From: a virus | DNA: 64,000 nucleotides | IMG/VR virus record: IMGVR_UViG_3300042197_002762 | Coordinates: 1 to 64,000 of that record | Reading direction: 5' to 3' (one strand) | Shown here: in pieces, positions 22,542-29,114 of the stretch | How the letters are laid out: each line of letters begins with the position of its first letter | Position numbering within the stretch: the stretch's first letter is position 1 | Made by a program: the position numbers and the translations under genes | The notes under the pieces: model-generated | Databases searched by the model: none | What the model was told of the DNA's origin: nothing | Seen by the model: only the letters and a program-made list of their open reading frames with translations

Positions 22542-22559
22542 GATATTTTTTCATTAAAA

Positions 22560-22638
22560 TGTAAGTGCCTGGAAACCAACGAGTTATGCCGCGCGGCGGG
22601 GCGCGGCGGCGTAAGTGCCTGGGAATGAACGACTTACA
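22560..22638. repeat. Composite boundary repeat R4
   Basis: TGTAAGTGCCTGG..., core CCGCGCGGCGGGGCGCGGCG, then CGTAAGTGCCTGGG...GACTTACA. Confidence 0.85.
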
Positions 22639-22659
22639 TAAAAAAGAATTTTTGCAAAG

Positions 22660-22688
22660 AAAAAACTTGACAGGTTGCCCTGTCAAGT
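22660..22688 (-). terminator. Intrinsic terminator after DUF932-like gene
   Basis: On the minus strand ACTTGACAGG pairs with CCTGTCAAGT (ten perfect pairs) around a GCAA tetraloop, followed by a T run. It is 18 nt past the stop codon at 22707. Confidence 0.9.
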
Positions 22689-22706
22689 CTTTCTGAGTTT
22701 GTTCGC

Positions 22707-23486
22707 TTAGGCGAGGACTGCTTCCGCATCCTCAACCCTCGCCAGCGCAACGCCAGCGAGAGGGTCGAGAAGTCCGTGCAGAGAGTCGCTCCGCTTGGGC
22801 AGTGCCAGCACGTTGCCGCGCATGACGTTGGTGAACGAGTTGTGCAAGCCCCACAGGTTGCGTTGCTCTGACCACTCGGCGTGTTCAGGGGTGTGCCACT
22901 GGTCGAGAACGTCCGCCAGTGCCGTCTTGCTGACCGCGCCAACGCGATACGCTTTGGCGATGAGGTCATGCGCCTCAAGGTCGTTGATCGAGCGAGCCTG
23001 ATAAGCCTCGATGCGCTTGGCGTTGTTGCCCCAAGTGTTCAGCAGTTTGCCGAACGCACCGGACAGGAGCATGGGCAGGTCGCGCATGATGAACTTGGTG
23101 TGGCGACGAGCGATCTTGATCTCGTTGTGGAAGGCGAGATTGTCGCAGACGAACGGAGCCGAACCAGCGTTGATGCCAGCAGGGAACGATTTGTCGTGCG
23201 AGTTACGCAGACCGATCACAGTGCCGATGTTCTCCTCTTGCGAGAAGTTGGGGATTCCCGCGACTTGGAACAAGCCGAAGTAGCGGAGACCATTGCGAGC
23301 AAGGGCGTGAGCCTCTTGCGTGATGCTGAGACCAGCGTTGATCACAACCTCGCGCAGACGCTCGACGAGAGCGAAGTGCGGGATGGGCATCCACGTTTCC
23401 GTGGGCGCAGGAGTTGCGATTTGCTGAACTTCAGTGGATTCCACGGCGTGACCGCCGCAGTGCAGTGTTAGGTTTAGGTTTCTCAT
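22707..23486 (-). CDS. DUF932-like phage/plasmid protein
   Basis: A 259-residue protein. The block GLRNSHDKSFPAGINAG followed by FVCDNLAFHNE and a helical C-terminal half fits the DUF932 (YfjQ-like) family found on phages and plasmids, of unknown activity. It has its own promoter and terminator and is flanked by repeats R4 and R5, making it a single-gene module. GC-rich relative to the rest of the window. Confidence 0.6.
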   Translation of the reverse strand: MRNLNLTLHCGGHAVESTEVQQIATPAPTETWMPIPHFALVERLREVVINAGLSITQEAHALARNGLRYFGLFQVAGIPNFSQEENIGTVIGLRNSHDKSFPAGINAGSAPFVCDNLAFHNEIKIARRHTKFIMRDLPMLLSGAFGKLLNTWGNNAKRIEAYQARSINDLEAHDLIAKAYRVGAVSKTALADVLDQWHTPEHAEWSEQRNLWGLHNSFTNVMRGNVLALPKRSDSLHGLLDPLAGVALARVEDAEAVLA

Positions 23487-23494
23487 ACTTCATA

Positions 23495-23523
23495 AGAATA
23501 CGTTGTTTTGCGTGACAGTGCAA
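23495..23523 (-). promoter_or_regulatory. Promoter for DUF932-like gene
   Basis: Minus strand TTGCAC (23518-23523), 17 bp, TATTCT (23495-23500), 8 nt to the ATG. Upstream lies a TTGGCACG block (23574-23581) and R5. Confidence 0.75.
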
Positions 23524-23600
23524 GCGGTTTTTTTGAATTTGATTGAAAATATTTTTATGCCTTTCGGCAAAACTTGGCACGGTTCTTGAATGTGAAAAGT

Positions 23601-23679
23601 CGTAAGGCGTTGATTTTCAACGACTTACGCGGCGCGGCGGGGCGCGCCCTCGTAACCCCATGATTACGAGGGCTTTACG
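23601..23679. repeat. Composite boundary repeat R5
   Basis: Left half CGTAAGGCGTTGA/TCAACGACTTACG is an almost perfect 13-bp inverted repeat. Core GGCGCGGCGGGGCGCGCC. Right half CGTAACCCC...GGGCTTTACG. The stop codon of the 23681-23851 gene abuts it. Confidence 0.9.
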
Positions 23680-23680
23680 C

Positions 23681-23851
23681 CTATTTGAGGAATTTTGCGA
23701 CTTGGATTCGGTTGGCCTTCTTCAGTAGGTCAGTGCGACCCAAGAAACCAGCTTTCTTCCGGCGCGACAAGACAGAGACAACACCAACTTCCTTGCGGAA
23801 GCGAACAGTCTCGCCCTTGTAGTTGTAGATAGCACCTTCGATGAGTTTCAT
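23681..23851 (-). CDS. Small basic protein, unknown
   Basis: A 56-residue basic protein with a beta-type start (GAIYNYKGETVRFRKEVGVVSVL) and a Lys-rich helical end. The ATG at 23851 has a strong Shine-Dalgarno, AAGGAGG, 7 nt upstream, which rules out longer in-frame starts. Second gene after the 74-residue gene. Function unknown. Confidence 0.65.
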   Translation of the reverse strand: MKLIEGAIYNYKGETVRFRKEVGVVSVLSRRKKAGFLGRTDLLKKANRIQVAKFLK

Positions 23852-23867
23852 TATATTTTCCTCCTTT

Positions 23868-24092
23868 CTATTCTTCGTCATCCCCAAACATGGAGTCCCA
23901 CTCTTGGGGAGTGATACCCGTTTTGATGAACTCACGTTCACCAGCGGACAGCATGGGGAAAGCGTCTTGGATGAGCATCCCCGTTTGCCACAGGGTTGCA
24001 CGTTTCCCATACTCCTTGGGGGGGAGAGGGATTTCCATCTGGTTGACTTTGCCAGTGAAGGGAGAACGACGAGTGATAGTGATTTTGTTCAT
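23868..24092 (-). CDS. Unknown small protein
   Basis: A 74-residue protein: a basic beta-type N-terminus (ITITRRSPFTGKVNQMEI) with phage-like small-protein style, then an acidic C-terminus. No recognised family. First of two genes in its unit. Confidence 0.65.
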   Translation of the reverse strand: MNKITITRRSPFTGKVNQMEIPLPPKEYGKRATLWQTGMLIQDAFPMLSAGEREFIKTGITPQEWDSMFGDDEE

Positions 24093-24098
24093 ATTGCT

Positions 24099-24127
24099 AA
24101 TGTATGGGATTTTGAGAAGGATTGCAA
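24099..24127 (-). promoter_or_regulatory. Promoter for 24092-23681 genes
   Basis: Minus strand TTGCAA (24122-24127), 17 bp, TACATT (24099-24104), 6 nt to the ATG. Confidence 0.75.
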
Positions 24128-24130
24128 GGA

Positions 24131-24856
24131 TTATTTTTCAAAAACATACGACCAGTAGCGCGAATCCTGCTTGTCTTGAATCGCGTCCCAATAGAGACAC
24201 CGAGCGATGTAGCAAGGAACATCGTAGGCGCGGCACATACTAATCCAATGCGCTTCGATGTTATCGTAATGTTTTTCGTCTTTAGTTTGGTCGAGTCCGT
24301 AGGCTTGGAACATATGAGTGTCCATGCAGACAACCTCGCACTTGTCGGGATGCATCATTTCCAGAGAGAAGGAAACTTTTGCTTTGCCAAGACCAAGCAC
24401 TTCACCAACAAGCTCGTCACGATGGCCGCGCCAATCGGCGGGAGCGTGAGAGTATTTCGGAATATCTTTCCAGAACTTTTGCTGGAACTGCCACACAAAC
24501 TTTGTGCGATTGTTGTGCAAGCCAACGCCGCTATGCTTGAGCTTGTTGAGAAGAACTTGCTGGTCATGCCACCAATCGAGAGTCTTGATGGCGTTGTAAC
24601 CATTGACGTTGGACTTCCAACTGGTATGGACTGACATAAAAGCAAACAGCCAACGCAACATGGAGTCTTGCGTTCCCTTGGGCGCGATGGAATTCCAGTA
24701 GTTGGTGTATGACACAATGCGCGAGTGGTCGAGAGTGTCAAAGAATTTCTCAACGCGAACGTATTGCGGATTGCGCGTAGGCTTGAGTTCAAGCTCTGGC
24801 TGCACAAGAGCATCAGAGGAGCAACGCATAGGGAGAGGCAGTTGTGTGGTGATCAT
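24131..24856 (-). CDS. HhH-type DNA glycosylase-like protein
   Basis: A 241-residue helical protein. The block RDELVGEVLGLGKAKVSFSLEM (about residues 146-167) looks like the helix-hairpin-helix of the HhH-GPD superfamily, with K160 as possible catalytic Lys, followed by CMDTHMFQAYGL with D179 at the position of the catalytic Asp. This fits a base-excision glycosylase/lyase such as the OGG or EndoIII branch, without the iron-sulfur cysteines. Assignment is by motif only. It has its own promoter. Confidence 0.55.
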   Translation of the reverse strand: MITTQLPLPMRCSSDALVQPELELKPTRNPQYVRVEKFFDTLDHSRIVSYTNYWNSIAPKGTQDSMLRWLFAFMSVHTSWKSNVNGYNAIKTLDWWHDQQVLLNKLKHSGVGLHNNRTKFVWQFQQKFWKDIPKYSHAPADWRGHRDELVGEVLGLGKAKVSFSLEMMHPDKCEVVCMDTHMFQAYGLDQTKDEKHYDNIEAHWISMCRAYDVPCYIARCLYWDAIQDKQDSRYWSYVFEK

Positions 24857-24862
24857 GTTCCA

Positions 24863-24891
24863 AGGATAGCCCTATTTGAAAATTTTGTCAA
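24863..24891 (-). promoter_or_regulatory. Promoter for glycosylase-like gene
   Basis: Minus strand TTGACA (24886-24891), 17 bp, TATCCT (24863-24868), 6 nt to the ATG. R6 begins 17 bp upstream. Confidence 0.8.
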
Positions 24892-24907
24892 CTGGTTTTT
24901 TATAATT

Positions 24908-24975
24908 TGTAAGTGCCTGGAAATGAACGACTTACACGGCGCGGCGGGGCGCGGCGCTGTAAGTGCTTGATAATG
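24908..24975. repeat. Composite boundary repeat R6, fused to tRNA-Cys end
   Basis: TGTAAGTGCCTGG...GACTTACA, core CGGCGCGGCGGGGCGCGGCG, then TGTAAGTGCTTGATAATG. The right hairpin is completed by AGCAC of the tRNA-Cys acceptor end, so the repeat and the tRNA 3' end are merged. Confidence 0.85.
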
Positions 24976-25047
24976 AGCACCTTGCTGGATTCGAACCAGC
25001 GTATAAGAGTTTTGCAGACTCTGGCCTTACCACTTGGCGAAAGGTGC
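24976..25047 (-). tRNA. tRNA-Cys (GCA)
   Basis: Acceptor GCACCTT/AAGGTGC, anticodon arm AGAGT/ACTCT with loop CTGCAAA (anticodon GCA), T-arm CTGG/CCAG with TTCGAAT, discriminator T as required for Cys. Confidence 0.93.
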
Positions 25048-25818
25048 GAAAGTGTTCGGCTGCTCATACTTCCCTCCGTCAACAACCCTTTACGGCCTCG
25101 GGTGGGGCGAATGTGTTGCCACACTCGCAAGCTAACGCGCACCGAACGCGGGTCATGGCGACCATCCTCCTTTGCGGTAATCACTCCGCTTCTTTGGCCC
25201 AAGGATAGGCATCGTGCGTTGATTAGACGCTAGTATGTGTAGATGGCCCTAGACTATAACGGCTTCGGCTTACGTTGCACAACTTTCTTTCTAGACTATG
25301 TTGAGCAAACCATCAAATTATAAAAATGGTGATAGGGAGGCCAGAACTCCCTACCTATGACTCCGTGCCTTCTGGCGGCACCGACATCAAATTGCCTTTC
25401 GGCAACTAGCCCACAAGTTGAACGGAGATGTATCCGCCAGAGCTTGGGAGAATTTCTGAGCTGGAAGTTAATTCTTCTATTTTTGTCTTACGCGTATCCC
25501 ACCCTTCGGGGATGGGTCAGCTCAAATTGATTTCAGCCTCGGAGGGTTTTGTGTAGGACGACAGACCCTTACTTCTGTCCTTCTTTTATTCCGATACTTT
25601 ATTCGGGCTTGTTTTGCAAATTGTAAAAGAACTGCCCAGAGTTGTGATCGATCACAGCTTTATGACTCTTACGAGAGCAATGGGGTCTGGGCGACTCCCT
25701 ATGTTTTTATCTGCCTCGGCGGATGTTTGATTTTCGCTTTCGCGCCACCGCAAAGATCCGGTTAACTTTGCATCTTTTATTTCCGATATTGATTGTCGGG
25801 CAGATTTATTTTTGTGGC
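25048..25818 (-). ncRNA. Large structured noncoding RNA candidate (GOLLD/ROOL-type class)
   Basis: About 770 nt without a convincing gene, lying between an upstream protein gene and tRNA-Cys on the same strand. Pairings found by eye: a three-way junction closed by GCCCAGA (25634-25640) and TCTGGGC (25686-25692) around TGTGATCGATCACA and CTCT/AGAG hairpins; a second junction closed by TGAGCTG (25457-25463) and CAGCTCA (25518-25524) around GAAG/CTTC and CCCACCC/GGG-TGGG; a pseudoknot from CTCCGT (25361-25366) with ACGGAG (25422-25427) and TCTGGCGG (25371-25378) with CCGCCAGA (25434-25441); TAGGGAG/CTCCCTA (25333-25353). On the minus strand two hairpins have GNRA loops: GAAA at 25397-25400 and GCAA near 25117-25120. 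Size, complexity and tRNA linkage recall GOLLD and ROOL RNAs, large phage-associated RNAs often near tRNAs. Exact ends and class are not determined. Confidence 0.65.
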
Positions 25819-26082
25819 TTACGCCACAGATTTTCCAAAGAGCGATACGACTTCCCTATCAACGATCTCGTCGAAGCGGAACCTACGAACACCTTTGCCG
25901 AAGCAGTAGGCGGTGATTCCATTAGCGAACCCATCGAAGGGACGAGAAACGTAGTAGGTATGAACCTCATTGTTTCCGTGATCGGTGTAAGGCCGATATT
26001 TCAGACGATACACAGGATTGGTGAACTGGCCCAGCTTGGAGTCAGCGATTGCGAGTTTGACTTTATTTAGTAGTGCTTTCAT
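25819..26082 (-). CDS. Unknown basic protein, possibly WYL-like
   Basis: An 87-residue protein. Start set at 26082, 6 nt after the -10 box; a longer frame would begin inside the promoter. The C-terminal block VRRFRFDEIVDREV resembles the end of WYL-type domains, which sense ligands or nucleic acids, but the match is short. The stop codon lies in the loop of a TGTGGC/GCCACA hairpin at the edge of the structured RNA region, so it heads the transcript carrying the RNA and tRNA-Cys. Confidence 0.6.
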   Translation of the reverse strand: MKALLNKVKLAIADSKLGQFTNPVYRLKYRPYTDHGNNEVHTYYVSRPFDGFANGITAYCFGKGVRRFRFDEIVDREVVSLFGKSVA

Positions 26083-26088
26083 TTTTAT

Positions 26089-26117
26089 AGAATAAGTCTT
26101 TTTGCGTTCAAAGTCAA
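26089..26117 (-). promoter_or_regulatory. Promoter for 26082 gene, structured RNA and tRNA-Cys
   Basis: Minus strand TTGACT (26112-26117), 17 bp, TATTCT (26089-26094), 6 nt to the ATG. It diverges from the plus-strand promoter at 26162. Confidence 0.8.
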
Positions 26118-26161
26118 CGGGTTTTTTCCAAAAAAAATTTTCACAAATATCCAAAATAGTA

Positions 26162-26190
26162 TTGACAAAATAGCTAAATAGTGATAGGTT
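26162..26190 (+). promoter_or_regulatory. Promoter for plus-strand gene at 26197
   Basis: TTGACA (26162-26167), 17 bp, TAGGTT (26185-26190), 6 nt to the ATG. Confidence 0.6.
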
Positions 26191-26196
26191 AAATAG

Positions 26197-26448
26197 ATGG
26201 ATAGAAATAGTTTACAATTAATAATTAATAATAATAAAGCATTACAAGACTTGGATAGATACTTCAAGGATAGTGGAGAATTGCATCTCATATGTGACAA
26301 AATAGGTAGGGAGCGTGACCCTGAGAACAGGGAACAGCTTATCAGTAAGATGAAGTGGAAGAATAAACAATTTGCAGAATCAATTGTCAAGTTGGCATCG
26401 ATGATAACTACACTAAAGCATAATCCACAAAGTCCTATCGCTCAATGA
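26197..26448 (+). CDS. Unknown helical protein, only plus-strand gene of the block
   Basis: An 83-residue charged helical protein. It is the only rightward gene between 16.6 and 33.9 kb. It ends within the left half of repeat R7, whose left hairpin is incomplete, as if the gene was inserted beside or grew into the repeat. AT-rich codon use unlike its neighbours supports later arrival. Function unknown. Confidence 0.6.
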   Translation: MDRNSLQLIINNNKALQDLDRYFKDSGELHLICDKIGRERDPENREQLISKMKWKNKQFAESIVKLASMITTLKHNPQSPIAQ

Positions 26449-26504
26449 CTTACGACGGGCGGCGGGGCGCGCCGCCGTAAGTGGTTGATGTCCAACGCTT
26501 TACG
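26442..26504. repeat. Composite boundary repeat R7 (left half truncated)
   Basis: Only the distal arm AATGACTTACG of the left hairpin remains; core ACGGGCGGCGGGGCGCGCC and right half CGTAAGTGGTTGA...CAACGCTTTACG are intact. The 26197-26448 gene overlaps the lost part. Confidence 0.8.
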
Positions 26505-26521
26505 CCACTTCCGATTTGGGC

Positions 26522-26555
26522 AAAAAGTCAAACGCCCGTTTGAAGGGGCGTTGAC
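26522..26555 (-). terminator. Intrinsic terminator
   Basis: On the minus strand GTCAACGCCCC pairs with GGGCGTTTGAC (one bulged base), followed by five T. It is 22 nt past the stop codon at 26578. Confidence 0.8.
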
Positions 26556-26577
26556 TATGACACAACTATGACAAAGG

Positions 26578-27036
26578 TTAGTCCTCTGTCTCGCTCACCC
26601 AATCCGGCGCGCCGCCGTCGAGTTGCTGGTAGATGTGCGTTGGAGTTTTGGCGAACAGCATGAAACTTTCGCGTGGGAAAGATTCAAACTCTGCGCGTGC
26701 AGCTTGCGCGGCGTCACGGCGAAACTTTTCGCCATTCGGTTTCTTGTGAAAGCGCGGACGCGCCTTGTATTGTTCGCTCACCGGAGAGTCTTGCCAATTT
26801 GTCATAGTTTCGTATGTCATAGCGCGAAGCATATCCGCTTCCGTGGAGAGGAAGTAGGAGAAGTTATCGGAGAGTTCGTGTAAGTAGCTGCCGAGTTCAC
26901 CGATGCCAGTTGCGCCCCAGTTGAAGAAGCGGTTGAACGTGCGTTCAACTTGTTCGCGTGTTCCGTTGAGGCCGACAGCGATGCCGTTGCCGTATGCGCT
27001 GATGATGATGTTTGCTTGTTCCATTGTGTTTGTCAT
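26578..27036 (-). CDS. Unknown protein
   Basis: A 152-residue protein with an N-terminal beta-type segment (NIIISAYGNGIAVGLNG), a helical middle and an acidic C-terminus. No family recognised. Start at 27036 (MTNTMEQ); a second ATG four codons in is possible. It follows a 44-residue gene by 4 nt. Confidence 0.65.
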   Translation of the reverse strand: MTNTMEQANIIISAYGNGIAVGLNGTREQVERTFNRFFNWGATGIGELGSYLHELSDNFSYFLSTEADMLRAMTYETMTNWQDSPVSEQYKARPRFHKKPNGEKFRRDAAQAARAEFESFPRESFMLFAKTPTHIYQQLDGGAPDWVSETED

Positions 27037-27040
27037 AAAA

Positions 27041-27175
27041 TTAATTTCCGCGAGCGTCGATGTCCTGCCAGTATTTCAGTTCTTGCTCGTCGAGCCAAGC
27101 CTCAAATTCAGAGGCAAACTCGTCGCTTTGGATTTGCGTGGTGAAGTCGTCGTTGATGATGGAGTTCGCTTGCAT
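27041..27175 (-). CDS. Small acidic protein, paralogue of 31568-31780
   Basis: A 44-residue acidic protein. Its first half (DDFTTQIQSDEFASEFE) matches the start of the 70-residue product of 31568-31780 (DDFNTQPQSDEYASEHE); the second halves are unrelated. Both genes begin about 6 nt after a -10 box. Function unknown. Confidence 0.6.
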   Translation of the reverse strand: MQANSIINDDFTTQIQSDEFASEFEAWLDEQELKYWQDIDARGN

Positions 27176-27181
27176 GAGAAA

Positions 27182-27209
27182 AGAATAGCACAGGGGCGCG
27201 AGAGTGCAA
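27182..27209 (-). promoter_or_regulatory. Promoter for 27175 gene
   Basis: Minus strand TTGCAC (27204-27209), 16 bp, TATTCT (27182-27187), 6 nt to the ATG. Preceded by an AAAAAAATC tract like other cassettes. Confidence 0.8.
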
Positions 27210-27242
27210 CGGATTTTTTTGCATTTTTAGAAAGTATTTTTG

Positions 27243-27286
27243 TTGACGATTTCTCAAACGGGCGTTTGAATCCCAAAGTTGGCACG
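27243..27286. promoter_or_regulatory. Palindromic operator and divergent promoter-like cassette (R8 copy)
   Basis: Between the minus-strand promoter and R8 lie GTATTTTTGTTGACG, a 16-bp palindrome TCAAACGGGCGTTTGA (27254-27269) and TTGGCACG (27279-27286). Read rightward, TTGACG and TTGAAT are 17 bp apart and the palindrome overlaps the latter. The same order recurs near 28828-28881, 30105-30131 and 31290-31343. Confidence 0.55.
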
Positions 27287-27305
27287 CTTTCTGCTCCTTG
27301 TTTTG

Positions 27306-27384
27306 CGTAAGTCGTTCATTTTCAAGCACTTACGCTGGCGCGGGGGGCGCGCCGCCGTAAGTCGTTGATTTACAACGCTTTACG
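27306..27384. repeat. Composite boundary repeat R8
   Basis: CGTAAGTCGTTCA...AAGCACTTACG, core GGCGCGGGGGGCGCGCCGCC, CGTAAGTCGTTGA...CAACGCTTTACG. The stop codon of the 27385-27540 gene follows at once. Confidence 0.9.
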
Positions 27385-27540
27385 TTACCGCAATCTATCG
27401 CGCAAGTCGAGGCAACGCTCCCACGCTATGACAAACATTTTCGAGAGTGTCATAAAGCCGTGACGTTCCAATTTTTGCGCGAGGCTGAAGCAACCTTCCG
27501 ACAAGCGGAACAGATTTTTTCGTGCGATTAGGTTTGTCAT
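27385..27540 (-). CDS. Unknown small basic protein
   Basis: A 51-residue helical basic protein (TNLIARKNLFRLSEG start). The ATG at 27540 overlaps the stop of the tiny upstream frame (ATGA), so longer in-frame starts are unlikely. No family recognised. It ends directly against R8. Confidence 0.6.
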   Translation of the reverse strand: MTNLIARKNLFRLSEGCFSLAQKLERHGFMTLSKMFVIAWERCLDLRDRLR

Positions 27541-27608
27541 AGTTTTCCGTTCTGATGAATTGCAAAGGCACACGCAGCCACCACTACAAGCAGGCAGATG
27601 ATTTCCAT
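27537..27608 (-). CDS. Tiny membrane or secreted peptide, 23 residues
   Basis: A 23-codon frame of one hydrophobic segment (EIICLLVVVAACAFAIH) and a polar end, overlapping the next ATG as ATGA. It begins 9 nt after the GP88-like stop. Same design as the other tiny membrane peptides. Confidence 0.45.
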   Translation of the reverse strand: MEIICLLVVVAACAFAIHQNGKL

Positions 27609-27617
27609 AGGGGTTCA

Positions 27618-28301
27618 TTATACACCAACTTGCACCACGAATCCAGAAGTATCGCGGAGAGCTTTGCCCTTTGCTTTGAGTCCGACGATCACACCTTGCG
27701 GATCGAGAAAGCGTAAGTCGCTTTCGTCGCCGTTTATGACAGTCTTGCCGAGGTAGGTTTCGGGCAACTCATTAAAGACAACCGCCACGTTGCCACCAGC
27801 AGCAACAACGGCGTGGACGCGATGCTGATTGTCCTCCTTACGCGAGAAAGTAAGATGATAATTTTTCGGTAGTTCGCCATTCAAAAATTGCATCATGCGC
27901 TGAAGGTTCGGCGTGTAGTCGTAAAACTGAATTGACGGAAAACGCGCCATGTCGATGAGCATATGCCAAGGAAGGTCAGAAAGCACGTTCGGACGCACAG
28001 CAACGGGCATTTTATTTTTAACGCTCCATTTTTCTGCGTTGTGCAATTCCTTATTCATCTGTGCGAGAAACGTGTTGCGCTCGTCGATGAAAAAACGAGA
28101 CTTTGCAAGGCGAGCGTCTTGCACGTTTGAGAAAATGCCCATGCCCGAAGTGTCGAGACAAGCGGCCTCGCATCCTGCCGAGCGATGCGGACAGAATTGT
28201 TTTCCGCTTTTGCCAGCGGGAGAGAGTGACAGGCCGTAAGTGCGCCAGCCGAGTTTCTCGCCTTTTTTGATTTTGGTGTTGTTGGTGCTGAGTAGTTTCA
28301 T
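27618..28301 (-). CDS. GP88-family protein
   Basis: A 227-residue protein with the distinctive pattern of the mycobacteriophage gp88-like family: LSLSPAGKSGKQFCPHRSAGCEAACLDTSGMG with conserved Cys, VAVRPNVLSDLPW, IQFYDYTPNLQRM, LPKNYHLTFSRKEDN, GGNVAVVF, GDESDLRFLDPQGVIVGLKAKGKA and SGFVV. The Cys cluster suggests a metal or iron-sulfur site; the activity is not established. Start at 28301 gives the usual family opening. Confidence 0.8.
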   Translation of the reverse strand: MKLLSTNNTKIKKGEKLGWRTYGLSLSPAGKSGKQFCPHRSAGCEAACLDTSGMGIFSNVQDARLAKSRFFIDERNTFLAQMNKELHNAEKWSVKNKMPVAVRPNVLSDLPWHMLIDMARFPSIQFYDYTPNLQRMMQFLNGELPKNYHLTFSRKEDNQHRVHAVVAAGGNVAVVFNELPETYLGKTVINGDESDLRFLDPQGVIVGLKAKGKALRDTSGFVVQVGV

Positions 28302-28326
28302 GGTGATGATTTTTGCAGATTTTAAG

Positions 28327-28566
28327 TTAGAGGGCAAGAGCTTTTTTCACCCTTGCGATGTCGCGCTTACTGTGCGTGTAGAGTTTCGCGTCGATGCTTT
28401 CCAGATTGGAGAGCAAACGATAGGCGGCGATTTTTTCGCGTGCGTTACGGCGCGCAAACTTTGAGACGATGCTGTTGCGGTCGCGCAAGCTGTTCGTGAT
28501 GTCCTTTTGAAGCGCAACACGCGCATGAATGAGGGCTTCGTAGAGTTCGCGTTTGGTGATGTTCAT
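28327..28566 (-). CDS. Unknown basic helical protein
   Basis: A 79-residue Arg/Lys-rich helical protein, possibly nucleic-acid binding. No family recognised. Upstream TTGCAA and a weak -10 (GAAAAT) overlap the end of the previous gene, so it may have its own promoter. Confidence 0.65.
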   Translation of the reverse strand: MNITKRELYEALIHARVALQKDITNSLRDRNSIVSKFARRNAREKIAAYRLLSNLESIDAKLYTHSKRDIARVKKALAL

Positions 28567-28604
28567 ATTTTTATTTTCTCCGATTTTGAGTTAGGTTGCA
28601 AGGA

Positions 28605-28760
28605 TTATTTTTCGAGAAGTGCCGCAAGCTGTTTGCGAAGCTTGCCCAAGTGATTGAGGAGGACAGTCGTTTGATCGTCGAGCATAGGATCGAGAAGATC
28701 CTCCGCCACTTGTTCGATTTTTGCGGTGAGGGTTTGGATTTGGATTTCTTTCTCTGTCAT
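28605..28760 (-). CDS. Small coiled-coil protein
   Basis: A 51-residue helical protein with heptad-like Leu/Ile spacing (EIQIQTLTAKIEQVAEDLL). ATG 6 nt after the -10 box, so the message is leaderless. No family recognised. Confidence 0.6.
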   Translation of the reverse strand: MTEKEIQIQTLTAKIEQVAEDLLDPMLDDQTTVLLNHLGKLRKQLAALLEK

Positions 28761-28766
28761 GCTTAC

Positions 28767-28794
28767 AATGTATCACAGCCGCGTAAAAATGCAA
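28767..28794 (-). promoter_or_regulatory. Promoter for 28760 gene
   Basis: Minus strand TTGCAT (28789-28794), 16 bp, TACATT (28767-28772), 6 nt to the ATG. Confidence 0.75.
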
Positions 28795-28827
28795 CGATTT
28801 TTTTTCAATTCCGTAAAAGTATTTTTG

Positions 28828-28881
28828 TTGACACTTTTTCAAACAGGCGTTTGAACCACTATGACATTCATTGTTGGCACG
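28828..28881. promoter_or_regulatory. Operator/divergent promoter-like cassette (R9 copy)
   Basis: Rightward TTGACA (28828-28833), 17 bp, TTGAAC; palindrome TCAAACAGGCGTTTGA (28839-28854, one mismatch) over the -10 position; TTGGCACG at 28874-28881 with CTGC in the -12 position. Confidence 0.5.
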
Positions 28882-28900
28882 GTTCCTGCGCACTATGTTG

Positions 28901-28979
28901 CGTAAGTCGCTGATATCCAAGCACTTACGCCGCGCGGCGGGGCGCGCCGCCGTAAGTCGTTGATTATTAGTGCTTTACG
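28901..28979. repeat. Composite boundary repeat R9
   Basis: CGTAAGTCGCTGA...AAGCACTTACG, core CCGCGCGGCGGGGCGCGCCG, CGTAAGTCGTTGA...GTGCTTTACG. The last codons and TAA of the 28967-29110 gene lie inside its right half. Confidence 0.9.
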
Positions 28980-29110
28980 ATGTAGTCGCTGATCTGGCCG
29001 TTAGCCGCCATGCGCTCAAGCCATGTGGAAGTATTGTAGTGCCACAGGCTCATGGCGAGCAGTGAAACAGGCGTTTGAATTCCGAGCAGTTGTTTTATCC
29101 AGTTTGTCAT
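28967..29110 (-). CDS. Unknown small protein ending in the repeat
   Basis: A 47-residue protein with a Trp-containing hydrophobic centre (LLGIQTPVSLLAMSLWHY). The final residues and stop come from repeat R9. No family recognised. Confidence 0.55.
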   Translation of the reverse strand: MTNWIKQLLGIQTPVSLLAMSLWHYNTSTWLERMAANGQISDYIVKH

Positions 29111-29114
29111 AGTG

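Noticed and set aside
23852-24010. Longer start for the 56-residue gene at 23681
   Set aside because: The longer frame overlaps the 74-residue gene almost fully and ignores a strong Shine-Dalgarno at the downstream ATG.
25079-25156. A 25-residue minus-strand frame with AAAGGAGGA upstream and three Cys
   Set aside because: It lies inside the highly structured region, is very short and has no coupling to a neighbour. The purine-rich stretch can be part of the RNA fold. Kept as a remote possibility only.
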